Shown here piece after piece: positions 11,944-22,636 of a stretch of 64,000 nucleotides of DNA; positions within the stretch are counted from its first letter, which is position 1, and every line of letters starts with the position of its first letter. This stretch comes from Ilyonectria destructans (Eukaryota; Ascomycota; Sordariomycetes; Hypocreales; Nectriaceae): positions 124,001 to 188,000 of the forward strand of contig JAHEWK010000030.1 of the NCBI GenBank assembly GCA_020740775.1, given 5' to 3'. The notes under the pieces are model-generated. The model did no database searches. It had not been told where the DNA came from and worked only from the letters and a program-made list of their open reading frames with translations. The position numbers and the translations under genes are program-made.

Positions 11944-12948
11944 TTATGGGTGCAACGTAGCATGGCGCCTAACCCTTTTCCAACATTTCTTATATACAGC
12001 GACGGCATGATGGAACCATCCTAGAGATATGTGGAGGGTCGACTCGGAGAGGAGTGAATTCCTGTTGCCGTCATCCGCCCAGCCCTCGGACTCCATGGTA
12101 TGTCTCGAAGAAACAGATCGTGCGGCATCCCAACCGACGCTTAGTTGGGGACGAACGTCGGGGGATCGTATCTGCTCCTCAAGCGGACTTTCGTGCTGCA
12201 TGGGACTAACCGACTCGAGGAAGGGGACGAGGAGGGAGTCGTTCATGAGGTCGTAGATAATTCGGCGAGACTCATCAAGTTCGGAAGGGTGAAGGGGTTG
12301 AGGTCCACACGGGAGATTCAAGAGGTGATCTCGCTCTCGACAAGAGATATTGACTTGTCGCGGTCCACAAGGAGCGATGTAGATTCGTATCAGCTTTTGC
12401 CATGACGAGTTTATACGATCAGTTCTATCACGCGACATAGGGCTCTCGGCAACTAGCTGGTTATAGAAGGAAGCATAGTTTTCGGCGTCCAGGGTGAACT
12501 CGAGAGTCTCCCTGCAGTGGTGTTGGGAGAGATGAGCCATGAAGGCGCGTAGAGTCCATGGCGGCGAAGAGACATCCAAGAGGATCTCGCTGAGGGTAGG
12601 ACGTCGTGGGCCTGTCGTGTCCATTTCAATAACGTTAGCAGTAAACATTTGATGGAGAGTCGCCGTTTGCGCAGTAGACCTTGGTCGTAAGTTCTTCGAA
12701 AAACAACGATGTCGTAGGTAACTGGACCGTGAGGCTTGTCGAGTGCGCGAATGTGATGAAGGCGGAATGAATGTGACCGGAAGTATTTTCTGCGGCGGGT
12801 AAGCCTGGGGATCACGCATCGCCACAGAGGCTCCATAAGATATGTCCGGGGAATACCCACGAGAGAATTTGGAGACCTCAGTTGACTGCCATTCCCGGTC
12901 TATACCCTTGCGGGTGTGATGCAAAACGCGACTCCATTTTGCCACCAT
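11944..12948 (-). CDS. RGS-domain protein (regulator of G-protein signalling)
   Basis: The 334-residue frame has an RGS fold at about residues 117-248: PTLSEILLDV at its start, FMAHLSQHHCRETLEFTLDA in the middle, and RIIYDLMNDSLLVPFLESV at the end. RGS proteins bind heterotrimeric G-protein alpha subunits at the plasma membrane and speed GTP hydrolysis. The region before the domain is basic and Ser-rich and may hide an unspliced intron. The stop is at 11944-11946, next to the LTR target site, and a hydrophobic frame follows beyond the LTR, so the C-terminus was probably disturbed by the insertion. ATG at 12946-12948 is the first in frame. Confidence 0.65.
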   Translation of the reverse strand: MVAKWSRVLHHTRKGIDREWQSTEVSKFSRGYSPDISYGASVAMRDPQAYPPQKILPVTFIPPSSHSRTRQASRSSYLRHRCFSKNLRPRSTAQTATLHQMFTANVIEMDTTGPRRPTLSEILLDVSSPPWTLRAFMAHLSQHHCRETLEFTLDAENYASFYNQLVAESPMSRDRTDRINSSWQKLIRIYIAPCGPRQVNISCRERDHLLNLPCGPQPLHPSELDESRRIIYDLMNDSLLVPFLESVSPMQHESPLEEQIRSPDVRPQLSVGWDAARSVSSRHTMESEGWADDGNRNSLLSESTLHISLGWFHHAVAVYKKCWKRVRRHATLHP

Positions 12949-14077
12949 TATGATGTCGTGGTTTCCATCTATGTTAGACTAGATCTGTGGATCTAAATTT
13001 CGCTGAACATCGAGTGATGGAATATCACCTAAGTGCCCGTCCTACTTATCATGTATGCGTGAGCGGCGGAATCCGCCGCACGCTCTGTTCTTAGTGGTCG
13101 AGACCTGCGCCACCAGCAACACTAAATCCACAAGGGAATGGACGATGACCATTCTGAATCCAAAGCTTAGCGCCACAGGCCTGTTGGGTTATTGTACTCT
13201 TACTGTGGCCTATGCCACGTCGGAGCCATTTTGTTTATGGAGGTATCTTCATCTACATTTACTGTAAGATAGTAATGAGAGAGACTAGCGTACCATCCAG
13301 CTATGGGAACAGATGGACCTTTCTCCTCGGAACCTCTGGTGATTGGCAGAGTAACTCATGGATGTACGTAGACATTTTTCAAATGCCTGAGGTGGTTTCG
13401 ATGGCCGGGGGGCGACGTGATGATCCTAAGGAGGCATTAGAATAATACTCCATATGCTCACGTATGTATTTAGCCGTCTTGATCGAAGGGGAGCAGTCTT
13501 CAACGGATTTGATGATCCGAGGGGCGATGTTGTCTCCGGTAAGATCTAGCCGCCTAGCCTTAGCAAGGCACATAATGCCGCAGTCACAGGCGACTAAAAC
13601 CATCGTAATATTGATAGTCTATAAATAAAATGATCATGATTAGAGATAAACGAGAAAATAAAGAGCAGAGAAATTGCGCGATGTGACCCCTTAAAGAAAG
13701 TAGGGGGCGAAGGTCAGAATTCAGGACTCTCTGATGCGAATATACCGCGGAGGTCACATAAAGTGAGGTTGTCATGTAGATGTAGAAAGATGGATGACGA
13801 GCTAAGACTACAGTTGAGGACGGGAGCATAAGGTCTCCTTCCTCACGTGATGTTACATATAATGCCAGTCTTAAGCACCAGGCCCAAGACTGGTTTTTCA
13901 CGTATCACTCTCTCCCAGAACTGGCCCCAGTCAGGAGGACCAGATATGGGATCCACGATACCCCATGTCTATGGGAAGAAATGGATAGCCTACAATCGAC
14001 CTCAAGACAGCGTCCTACTGCCCAAATCTGTAACAGTGTTAACACCGTCTACCCAGATTACCAAGTAAAGCACTACA
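12949..14077. other. No convincing gene
   Basis: The small open frames here show no recognisable domain, splice pattern or codon bias. It includes the upstream region of the RGS gene (minus strand) and that of the F-box pseudogene (plus strand). Confidence 0.5.
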
Positions 14078-15307
14078 ATGGCCTCGACACTACTTGGGTT
14101 CTTCGAACGGCTCCCAGCCGAAGTGATACTTGCTTTCCTCGAGCTCCTCCCTATGAAAGATGTATTATCGCTGAAAGATGTAACGTACAACGTAATGTCG
14201 GTCTTTCGGAAACGCATCGACCCCTCAGAATATTTGCAGGCAAATGGACCGTTTACTAATGCCTCGGGATTACTAGAGGCGATGTCGACGCATGGCGCAG
14301 TTCTCTCTGGATCCAGGGCGTTAGAATGGTTTGTCCCAGGATCCATTGGAGAAACATCTGACTGGGACACTAGTTGAGGTACTCTTCAAAACTTTTCCGG
14401 TCCGGCAACACATATCATCCTATGTTCGGCCGGATGGATCGGTAAGCTGGATAGACAATATCTCACCATTATCCACTACTAGACACGGCTCTGTGTCCTG
14501 ACTTGAGTCTGATGCTAGCCATGTGCAATGCATTCTAACGAAACGTGTTGCTCTACATCTATACTACGAATCCACTGCGAGCAAGTTCGCATATCGGCGG
14601 CAGGTTCCTGCAGTCATCCAGGAAAGAGCTGGTTCAGCGGTTCGAAAGTTTATTCAGAGGGGCTTTCAGTTCAAGCGTGTCACTGAGAATGAATGGACTC
14701 ACCGTTCTTCCCTTGACCAAGACGCCTGCTTTATCGAAATGGTTATTATCTAGTTAAGCTAATGTATTAGAAGATAGGAGCCATTTGTATACAGGCTATT
14801 ATCACTGTTCTAGCTTTATGATCCAGCATGACAGCTCTTACAGCATGATGCGGTAACAAATTTATCTGCCAGCATAGATAGGAGTTTGCCACATTTTCAG
14901 AACACCCATCTGCCAGAACCACCCCACAACATTCTCGTGATCAGCAGAAGGACGAGGTCTGCCGCTTTAATGCCAAGCCGAGATTTCGCATAATCGATGC
15001 GGTCGACAGACATGGCATCTCGAAAGAAAACATCACGTACCTCAACCGCCATGGATACTTCACACGAGCACCATTCGCCAAGTCTATGCCTGAGTTCGAT
15101 GTTTTATTCGAGCCCACACGGAGGCTGCAGCCAGTGGAGCTATTCAAGCATCCGTTTATAGAAGTGGTCGGTGCTGGCTTCGACAAGCCCGCTTCTCTGT
15201 ATGAACTCGGTGGACGCCGTTTATATTTGAGCTGCAAGGGCTCGGGAGAGGTCGGTTATAGGACGACAGTATCAATAAATAAAGAGGTCTGTGTACAAAT
15301 TATATAG
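14078..15307 (+). pseudogene. F-box protein pseudogene
   Basis: The first frame (14078-14377) starts with an F-box-like sequence, LPAEVILAFLELLPMKDVLS, then VLSGSRALEWFVPG and SDWD. This motif order is typical of a fungal F-box family with a G-S-R-A-L-E-x-F-x-P-G block. The frame then stops. Related-looking pieces continue in other frames (KTFPVRQHISSYV near 14385; YLNRHGYFTRAPFAKSMPEFDVLF near 15040-15120). F-box proteins recruit targets to SCF ubiquitin ligases. With several frame changes and no clear introns I take it as broken. Confidence 0.55.
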
Positions 15308-15310
15308 TTG

Positions 15311-16829
15311 CTTTACATTGGCAGCCCTGGCATTTTACAAGAGGGTTTTTGCGCACCAATCCCACGGTATTAAATACGAGTTCGCTACGACCCACCATAC
15401 TAACTAGAATGATGAGGAGTACTTCTTCGTTCCCCTCAATCGCCTTCCTCGGTTTTCTTGGTATTTCTCAGGAAAGTCCTCGGGGCACAGCTTCCCAAGG
15501 CTTGGCATTGCCTCTATAGGCACGAACTTTGGACCACTGTTTCTTGTGAGGTTAAGCACGTCTATCACGGGGGCAGTGTTGGGCTACTGGTAATCAACTC
15601 TTTTACCTTCTCCCATTCTTTTCGGTTGTGGGCGTGGAAAACCGCCTGATAGACCAAAGAGCTCTGCACGACATGAAGTGAACGGCCATAAACCAATCAC
15701 CTCAACAGGGAGTTTCGCCACAATGAGGGCTGATGATGCAACGAAACTTCCCACATCAAAGCGCACTGACGTAATTCATTTTCACGGTATGTTCGCCATC
15801 TCAACTTGGGGTTATCCAAAGTTCATTTTCGAGAGTCGCCTGAGATACTGTGGCATTAGTGTTGGCGCAAGAACTCAATGAGCGAGATATTTCATCCTTC
15901 CCTTTCTAAAGACAAAAGAATTTCATTAACCACGTTGATTCCCCGACAGCGAAGGTCAGCAAATCCCGAAACCGGTTCACCGACAACATGAGATGCACAA
16001 AGCACGTGAGCATACCTGTTGGACAGTGACAATGTTGGACGGGAATCAGGCAATCGTTAAACATGGGAGAATCTGGGGTTTAGTCAGATTGTTTTGAGAT
16101 GTTTGGTCGACCATAGTCGGGTGGATCAAATACATGCCTTTTCGCGGTTGGTAATTGGCGGACCATCAATTGGCGAATGGTGATCTGGATTTATTTCGGG
16201 TAGATCATCACCGTACCAGTCGCTGGGCTTATCTCGGGTCTGCTTATGGGCATCATTCTCAACGGTCCGCGGTGGGGTTCGCCTTGAGGTTCCAGATGAC
16301 GGGAAGTGGTGGGAATACCCTTTTGATCGAGCATATCTAGGAGAATGTAGAAGTACTACGCTTCCATGGTACCTGTGAGGAATCAGATACTATCTATTTT
16401 AAACTGGTGCACCGGACTCGAAAATATGCATCCTTGCCTCTTGGATCAAAGAAATATTGTCTACCTTGTGAACGCTGCGCAATTCGGCGATAGCCGTGAT
16501 GTCCTTTAGCATGATTGAGCTGGGCACCTCTGTTTGCCAGCACTGAATCAGTGCTAGAGTATCCATGCGCATGCCGTCGGTGTTAGGGCATATGTGCCAG
16601 CACAATGACTCTAGCACAACGGTGTTTAGCACAATTGTGTCAGCACATGTATGCCAACACATGTATACTGGCACATTTACTGTTTCAACACATCTATGTC
16701 AACACCTCTTGTATGCCAGCACACGTATTCGCTCAAGTTGCTCGTCCCGAAGTCGTAATGTAACAGAAAAGTCAATAGCACCAAACCACATCTTCATGCC
16801 TAATTAGCCCGGAGACTTTTAATATATAT
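15311..16829. other. No gene; degenerate AGCACA-type repeat at 16585-16730
   Basis: I see no supported coding region. Between about 16585 and 16730 there is an imperfect tandem array built on CAGCACA / CCAACACATGTAT units. Confidence 0.5.
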
Positions 16830-17111
16830 TGTCACATAATTAGGTTATCATCAGATTCCAGCCAATAGCCGCTTGTGGCCATAAATGCCTAATCCGGTCA
16901 TTACATCAGATCCAGGCCCGGATCATCACACTTGCCTAATCCGGCAGCCATCGCCAAATCCGGCCGCCGGATCCGGAAACCCGCCGGATCCGGAAGATTT
17001 CAATATCTTCCTATTGTCTAGGATTGTCATCTATAAAAGACTGACCCAAAGACCATCATTAGATAGAAAATCAAGAGCTTTCATCTTGGATCCCCATCAC
17101 TAGATGTGACA
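16830..17111 (+). repeat. Solo LTR, 282 bp, target duplication TATAT
   Basis: It starts TGTCACATAATTAGG and ends CTAGATGTGACA, so the ends form an 8-bp inverted repeat. Exact TATAT lies at 16825-16829 and 17112-17116. No internal retrotransposon sequence is present, so this is a solo LTR left by recombination. It is rich in CCGGATCCGG. It is less mutated than the related copy at 11633-11938, whose ends carry transitions. Confidence 0.9.
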
Positions 17112-17159
17112 TATATAATCAAGTCCGCACCTAGTATGTCATTCCGATATGGCCATTCT

Positions 17160-17860
17160 GGCTTCATGTCCTCAGCGATATCGTAGCTCGTCTCGGGGCC
17201 GATTCACCACGCGGTTAGCGAAAAGCCCCCCAACTACTGACTCAGCGCTTGCTATGTCTACTTGAGTTTCCACCAACCATGGCATCAATAGCTGCAGCCC
17301 CCAATGCTGCAGTCGCCACTCTAGTTCCCTTACTTCCATTCCAATTGCCTGGTTTCTTCCACACCCGGATGGCTTCCACAGCTGCCGCATCAATTGCAGC
17401 AACAGCTGCATGTTCCAGCCTTCCACTCTAATGTGAATTTCTTTCAGCGTGTCTCTTTCTGTCATGGTTTCGATAGTGACGACGATCCCGGCTTAATTCG
17501 CGGTCTTCATCCAAGGAACGAGCACGTCTTCTAGACTGAGAACGTCCAGGGAGAATATCGTCTAATCGTTCAACGACCCAGGGACCTGGATCTTGGTCGT
17601 CGCTCGTCGTCGCTATAAGAGTATTCATCATCTGAAAGATCTGGAGAAGATTCATATCGCCTCCGATGGCGTCGCGTCGGAACGAGGTCGGGCATAATGA
17701 AGAATTTTCGCAGCAAAACGTTTCGAATATTACCGAAATTTGAATATTCAGTGGAATATTTGGCTTGGTATTTCTTGAATGGGCTGCTCCTGGCTCTACA
17801 GCTAAATGTTCCCCTGAAGCAACTAGCGACGTGACGCTGATATACTATCGCCACATTGTC
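17160..17860 (-). pseudogene. Pseudogene of a fungal Arg/Ser-rich, Ala-rich protein
   Basis: On the minus strand the 5' part reads MPDLVPTRRHRRR, then DDEYSYSDDERRPRSRSLG. Other frames continue with RRRARSLDEDRELSRDRR and then VAAIDAAAVEAIRVWKKPGN, GTRVATAALGAAAIDAMV. This order (acidic/RS segment, then an alanine-rich block with a P-G-x-W) is that of a widespread fungal family of unknown function, often labelled DUF3824-like. At least three frame changes and stops show that it is broken. Confidence 0.5.
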
Positions 17861-18421
17861 CTGTTCGACCTAGGCTTGAGCCGCTGACATCACGCCAATT
17901 CACCAATCTGTTCCTGATTACGCAGATGTGACGTTGGCTTATAATTTGGTGGGCGTATTTTCAAGCTTTCAGAAAGAGTATGGGGATCAACCAGCATGTG
18001 AAGTTGCCCAGACTTGCGTATTGTGATATGCTAAAGTGATATCACACTGTGCTAAAGTGCTAAAGTGATATATATCACCGTGAATATATATCACACTTTT
18101 TTCAGCTAAATGTGATATCATGATAGCTAAAATGCTATCGGCTGTGTAGCACTCTTATCTGATAAGATTAGATAATTTTATATACAGTACTTTAGTTGGA
18201 TCTACTCTAATGAACTTTTGCAACACCCTTTTGTTTTTGTCTCATCCTTAACACTATATAGAATTTTATTTAGATTGGCAGAATTCCCCTATAATCTAAA
18301 TACAAGTTGTTAGATTCAATCTTTCTTGCTAATCATGTATATGCCCTTCTGTGGGAGGCGATAGAATGCCAACTACATCCGGATTCTTTAGCTTAGGCTA
18401 CAATCCTGAGTGTAGGCTGTA
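17861..18421. other. AT-rich spacer with GCTAAAGTGATAT palindromic repeats
   Basis: Between 18015 and 18140 the motifs GCTAAAGTG and TGATATCA recur in both orientations and could form hairpins. No gene is seen. Confidence 0.6.
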
Positions 18422-18856
18422 TGTCACGGGCCAGGGCCCATATCCTTGCGGCTGTGCCGCAAGACGTACTAGGCACGTGCGCGCCAGGGATGATAATCGT
18501 TCCACAGCTCAGGGGCACTTGGGAACTTCTTTCTTCTTCATCTTTGATGTAAATAGCATCCTGGACTAGATAGCTGGAATACAGTTACTAGAGGCCGTTC
18601 ACATATATAAGTTACCTATATATTTAATTTAATTATTTAATTTCAGGTATAGTTTTAAATAGAATTTAAACTATTGTGAACGGCCTCTAGTAACTGTATT
18701 CCAGCTATCTAGTCCAGGATGCTATTTACATCAAAGATGAAGAAGAAAGAAGTTCCCAAGTGCCCCTGAGCTGTGGAACGATTATCATCCCTGGCGCGCA
18801 CGTGCCTAGTACGTCTTGCGGCACAGCCGCAAGGATATGGGCCCTGGCCCGTGACA
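18422..18856. repeat. Perfect inverted pair of 182-bp LTR-like arms (foldback)
   Basis: The left arm 18422-18603 (TGTCACGGGCC ... GGCCGTTCACA) and right arm 18675-18856 are exact reverse complements over all 182 bp, around a 71-bp AT-rich spacer. Each arm has TGT...ACA ends. It resembles the solo LTR at 53606-53821 at both ends and in the CTTTCTTCATCTT region, so the arms are probably two solo LTRs of one family in opposite orientation. No target duplication is seen around the arms or the whole. Confidence 0.9.
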
Positions 18857-19192
18857 ATATATATTAACTAGATATATATCTCTATACTGTAATTTATTTA
18901 GCATATTATATGTAATGTGGCAGCTATATATCTTAGTTTAAGTACTTGAATATCACTATTTCAAGGTGGTGCACTGTGAGGTGTACGGAGACTTATGGCC
19001 CGTAACTGTATCAACTTCTAGAGTTAAAATATTTACACCGCAATTCTCTCCCTCCTATCTTAACTTTGCTAGCTTTATATTACACGTACCGGATGGAACC
19101 TTTCGAACGAGAACTTTCCAGACGATTAACAGCACATAATTAACAAGGTACAGGGCAGCGACCAGGCCTATTGCTCCCAAGCCGAACCAAGA
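18857..19192. other. 3' flank of the GT32 gene, no gene seen
   Basis: AT-rich at first, then ordinary composition. It is the likely 3' untranslated and terminator region of the minus-strand gene ending at 19193. Confidence 0.4.
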
Positions 19193-20269
19193 CTACAGTC
19201 GATCTCGCAGCCACATTATAGCTTTAGCATCGTCTCGGTGCCAAGTGCAACTTTCGAGGTCGGTGATGTATGGTGCCAATTCGGTTCCATTGATAACTTG
19301 GACTGTTGGCGAGTGTATTAAAGGTTGCTTGAGCAAGTAGTCCTTTACCATCAGAGTTATGAAGAACGGTCCGGACGATATCATGATGGCAGCGTAGGGT
19401 AGCAGTCGAGCCCAGAGCCGATTTTTACCGTAAAAGAGGGGTAATTTGTGAATGGCTGCTGTAAAAGCCGGATGTCCCGCGGATGATATCATAAAATCGT
19501 TGCTTACACCAGTGGGTAATGTTGATTTGAATATGGCGTTGTGTATCGCTGTACCAGACTCGACTTGGTCTAGAGGGAAGGTCTTATTACACAAGATATC
19601 CATGTCGAGGTATATTCCACCATAATAATGGAGAATAAAATAGCGAATAGAGTCTGCACGCTGGATAGGGAAAGGGTAGTTATCCCAGGTATCCAAGAAC
19701 CAGGGGTATTCAGAAGAGATAAAGTCGCGAGCCGAGGCATCAGTCCAGAGCTAGAACAATTGGCGACGTTAGAAACTGGTAGATGTGCAATAGAGCCGAG
19801 CTGTGGTAGGGGAACAACCGTTTTCAAGTGAGCATACCTTGTACTCGAAGTCTGAATACACTTCTTTGCAACTCTGTCGCGAATCGACCCACTTGTGTGG
19901 AATCGTCTCGTTGGCACAGGTTTGGTGCAAGATTAGCGGTATGTTGTGTCGGTCTGAGTGACGCCCTCCTCCCGGGGTATCAGTGCGAGATAAGGCAACT
20001 CGAGCGCTAAATAGCTCTTCATTCCTGCGCAACAGGGTAATGAGCGGATCGAGGGAACGGAGCAGCAGCCAAACGAGCATCAAGTCCACCAAAAGCAGGT
20101 ATACTGCAACCCTTCTCAGTCTCAGGAATTGTCGTTGGCTCGCCAGACACCACCAGCCAGATGCACGTTCACATCCTACGAGATCTTCGTCGTATGGTGC
20201 CTCGCAGTCGGCGGTTCCAGTTCCAGTTCCAGTGGTCCACTGACGGGGGTACTGCCAGACGGTCGTCAT
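19193..20269 (-). CDS. GT32 mannosyltransferase (inositolphosphorylceramide mannosyltransferase type)
   Basis: Exons are 20269-19838 and 19750-19193, with an 87-nt GT-AG intron (GTATGC...TCTAG). The protein is about 329 residues. A short cytoplasmic N-terminus is followed by a membrane anchor (VAVYLLLVDLMLVWLLL) and then a GT32 domain: NIPLILHQTCANETIPHKW, DTWDNYPFPIQRADSIRYF and the metal-binding DxD in YYGGIYLDMD. This fits a type II Golgi protein that adds mannose from GDP-mannose, as in the SUR1/CSH1/Och1-like families. The ATG at 20267-20269 is the first true one in frame. All key motifs are intact. A Copia LTR begins about 130 bp upstream and may affect its promoter. Confidence 0.85.
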
Positions 20270-20460
20270 GTCCAACAGCAAATAGAGGTGCGTGCCAATT
20301 AATCTAACCTGTGTGCCAAGACACTACTGTGCATGCCAAAAAGCCGATGTGCCATTGAGAGCTGGCCTATTTCCGACAGTCCGCAATTTATAGAGTGTGT
20401 TGGAACATGACCCTGTATAACGAAACCTCTGATAGATTGATATCCGGACCTTAGTCAGAA

Positions 20461-20466
20461 GGGGGG
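20461..20466 (+). repeat. Left target-site duplication GGGGGG
   Basis: Six G immediately before the left TIR; at least six G follow the right TIR at 25824-25830. In a homopolymer the duplication length is ambiguous (4-6). Confidence 0.6.
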
Positions 20467-20500
20467 TACGGACGGCTATATCTAGCACTGGGTCAAAACG
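20467..20500 (+). repeat. Left TIR of the three-gene element
   Basis: 34 bp ending in CACTGGGTCAAAACG. It differs from the right TIR at one position (C against A at base 7). Confidence 0.95.
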
Positions 20501-21187
20501 AGTTTCTGGATAGATCCACGGCGGCCGTGGGCACGGACTACTACTGGCTAGATGCAAACCGCTAGTCCAAATTAAGCTATAGCCAATACAATCGCTTTAA
20601 AATTTAGGAATTGTGGATCCCCTACCGCATCCCAGCTTTTCCAGCCCTTCCTTTAACGCTCTTTTTCCCTCCAACCAATTCAACCGACCAGGTAAATTAG
20701 GTTCTACCCCGATCACTGCATTTCCACCCCGCGCCCACACAATACCCTCTTGCTGCATACGCCACCGATCGGGAGCGATCAGGTCAACACGCAGCGTCTT
20801 TTTCGCGTTCAGAACCGTCCAGAAGTGGGCTATCGCGATCGCTTCCGTGCAGGCGCTCAATTGCGACGGTCAACTGGCCTACTCCCTTGCCTGGCAGTCA
20901 CGTGCCTGAGCGCCTGCCCGGCCTTTGTTCTGGTTCTCAGCAGTTTCCGCAGTTACCCAATAACCGGTTTTTGCCCCACCTTCCACGCGAAATCCACATC
21001 TCGTACGGCCCCGTACGGCTCCTTCCGGCCTCCACCTCAACTTCATTCACATTTACCCATGTCCCCCCCCCCTCCCCCGGTTCTGCTCCGTACATATGCT
21101 AACACTCGCGTACAGCCCCGGTTTGTCGATAGCCATTTTTCGTACAATTTTCCGTACGCCTCCGCTCCCGAACACCCGCGAACGACA
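20501..21187 (+). promoter_or_regulatory. 5' leader of the three-gene element
   Basis: About 690 bp between the TIR and the first ATG. It is pyrimidine-rich (many CCTTCC, CCCC stretches and a C-rich run near 21062) and carries several CGTAC motifs from 20999 on. I take it as promoter and leader of the first gene. An open frame from 20750 runs through it in phase with the gene, so an upstream start is possible, but the composition there is not protein-like. Confidence 0.5.
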
Positions 21188-22235
21188 ATGCCTCGCGGAT
21201 CTCGCTCCGGTAAGGGCAGAAAGGGTGGAAAGGGCACGTCCGGAACCGCTCCGGCCCCGAACGGAGGCGGCTCGGCCTCGAACGACAGCGGACGCGCCTG
21301 CTCGGAGCTGCCCGACTTCCAGCCCTGGGTTCCCCCCAACCATCCTAGCTGGACGCCCCCGGACACTCGCGTTCACGGCCATCAGCTCCCGAACGCGGAG
21401 CTAGAGGATGACCAGCCGGACGAGACCGTTAGCGAGCATTTAACCGCCTGGGTCCTTAAGCGTACGCTCCCGTTCTTGCCCAGTTTTTACCCGCTCACGC
21501 CAGTTCTAACCAGTCCGCCAGACGTCTCCAAGAATGTTTCCGCCGCCGTTCGTGCGCTCGCCCAGAACTACTTTAAGGTTTGTCTTTCGCTTCCACCCGT
21601 AGCCGTACGGCATTATGTGACAACGTACGCTTACGTTCACGTTAGATCAAGCGCATCATGGGCGTCCGTACCCGTCCGGGCGCGGACGGAACCGCTTACT
21701 ACAACACTCTCAACCTAAAGCGGGGTGCCAATTGTGACGCGACCTTCCACCATCTGTACGGCAACTTACGGTCCGGAACGGACGCGTGCGGCCCGTGCCA
21801 GAGGGGTTTGGGCCCGTTCGACAGCTGCGTTCAGATCAACGGTGCCTGCGCGAACTGTCGCTACAACTCCGCGGCTAAGCGCTGCACTCTCTACGGTACG
21901 TACGCCCCCGTTTGCCCCCGTTCTCTCCCGTTCTAGCCAGTTCGCTCCCGTTCTGACCCATTTTTTTAGTCAAGGACGGAGATGCTAAGCCTAGGGGTAA
22001 GAAGCGCGGCCGTAAGCGTAAGGCCCTTGACGATGACGATGACATTCTTGACGCCATCCGTTCCGTCCCCCTCAAGCACCTCCGTACGCTCGCGGACGTC
22101 TTTAATAAGGTCGCCGACGATGTTGAGGACGAGACTGGTATGTACATCCCCGTCCATCCCTGTACGGGAGCGTGCAGGCCCGTACAGCTTTGAACGGAGG
22201 GCTAACTTTTTCCAGATGAGTCTGATTCTGATTAA
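21188..22235 (+). CDS. DUF3716-like zinc-cluster protein of the transposon (four exons)
   Basis: Exons 21188-21577, 21646-21895, 21970-22137 and 22216-22235 are joined by GT-AG introns of 68, 74 and 78 nt, giving 275 residues. The N-terminus is basic and Gly-rich (MPRGSRSGKGRKGGKG). Residues about 175-210 hold C-x2-C-x8-C-x6-C-x2-C-x8-C (ACGPCQRGLGPFDSC, ACANCRYNSAAKRC), the cysteine pattern of the fungal DUF3716 family. Next come a basic nuclear-signal-like stretch (KPRGKKRGRKRK), a DDDDD run, and an acidic end (DETDESDSD). The likely role is a DNA-binding accessory protein of the transposon. It lies 400 bp upstream of the transposase on the same strand. The start was chosen because the basic N-terminus follows it. 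Confidence 0.75.
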
Positions 22236-22636
22236 GTCATTTTCGTTGGCGTTCAGGACAGTATACCCCGCGACCGGCCCCGTCTGGCTTCGCATGGTCG
22301 GTCGGCATCACGTTTTTGGAAAGGGTTTTTGACATACCGTTCTTGTCTGCACACTTTTTTCTTTTTGGGGGGGGGGGGGGGGGGGGGGGGGGGATGGACG
22401 AACAGGCCTGTTCGGAAATATGAGCTCCTCCTGTTCATTCATGATCGTTTTGGTCTTTCGGTATTTCAGATAGTCCGGCTCCGTACGGGGGGTTTCGCCC
22501 CCGTACGGCCCAGAAATGGACCTTATGCTCTTTATTTTTCCTTCCCCTACGCATATGATTCTATCTTAACATTTTATTATTTATTCATTGAAATATCTTC
22601 TATACGCCCCCGAACGTCCCCGAACACGCCGATCTA
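22236..22636. other. Spacer between transposon genes 1 and 2, with a G27 run
   Basis: It holds a run of 27 G at 22367-22393 and CCGTACGG motifs near 22482 and 22510. It probably includes the promoter of the transposase gene. A G27 run could form a quadruplex, or its length may be a sequencing artefact. Confidence 0.7.

Noticed and set aside
16565..16807. His/Cys-rich small frame (repeated CQH units)
   Set aside because: Produced by the degenerate CAGCACA repeat array; no start context or homology.
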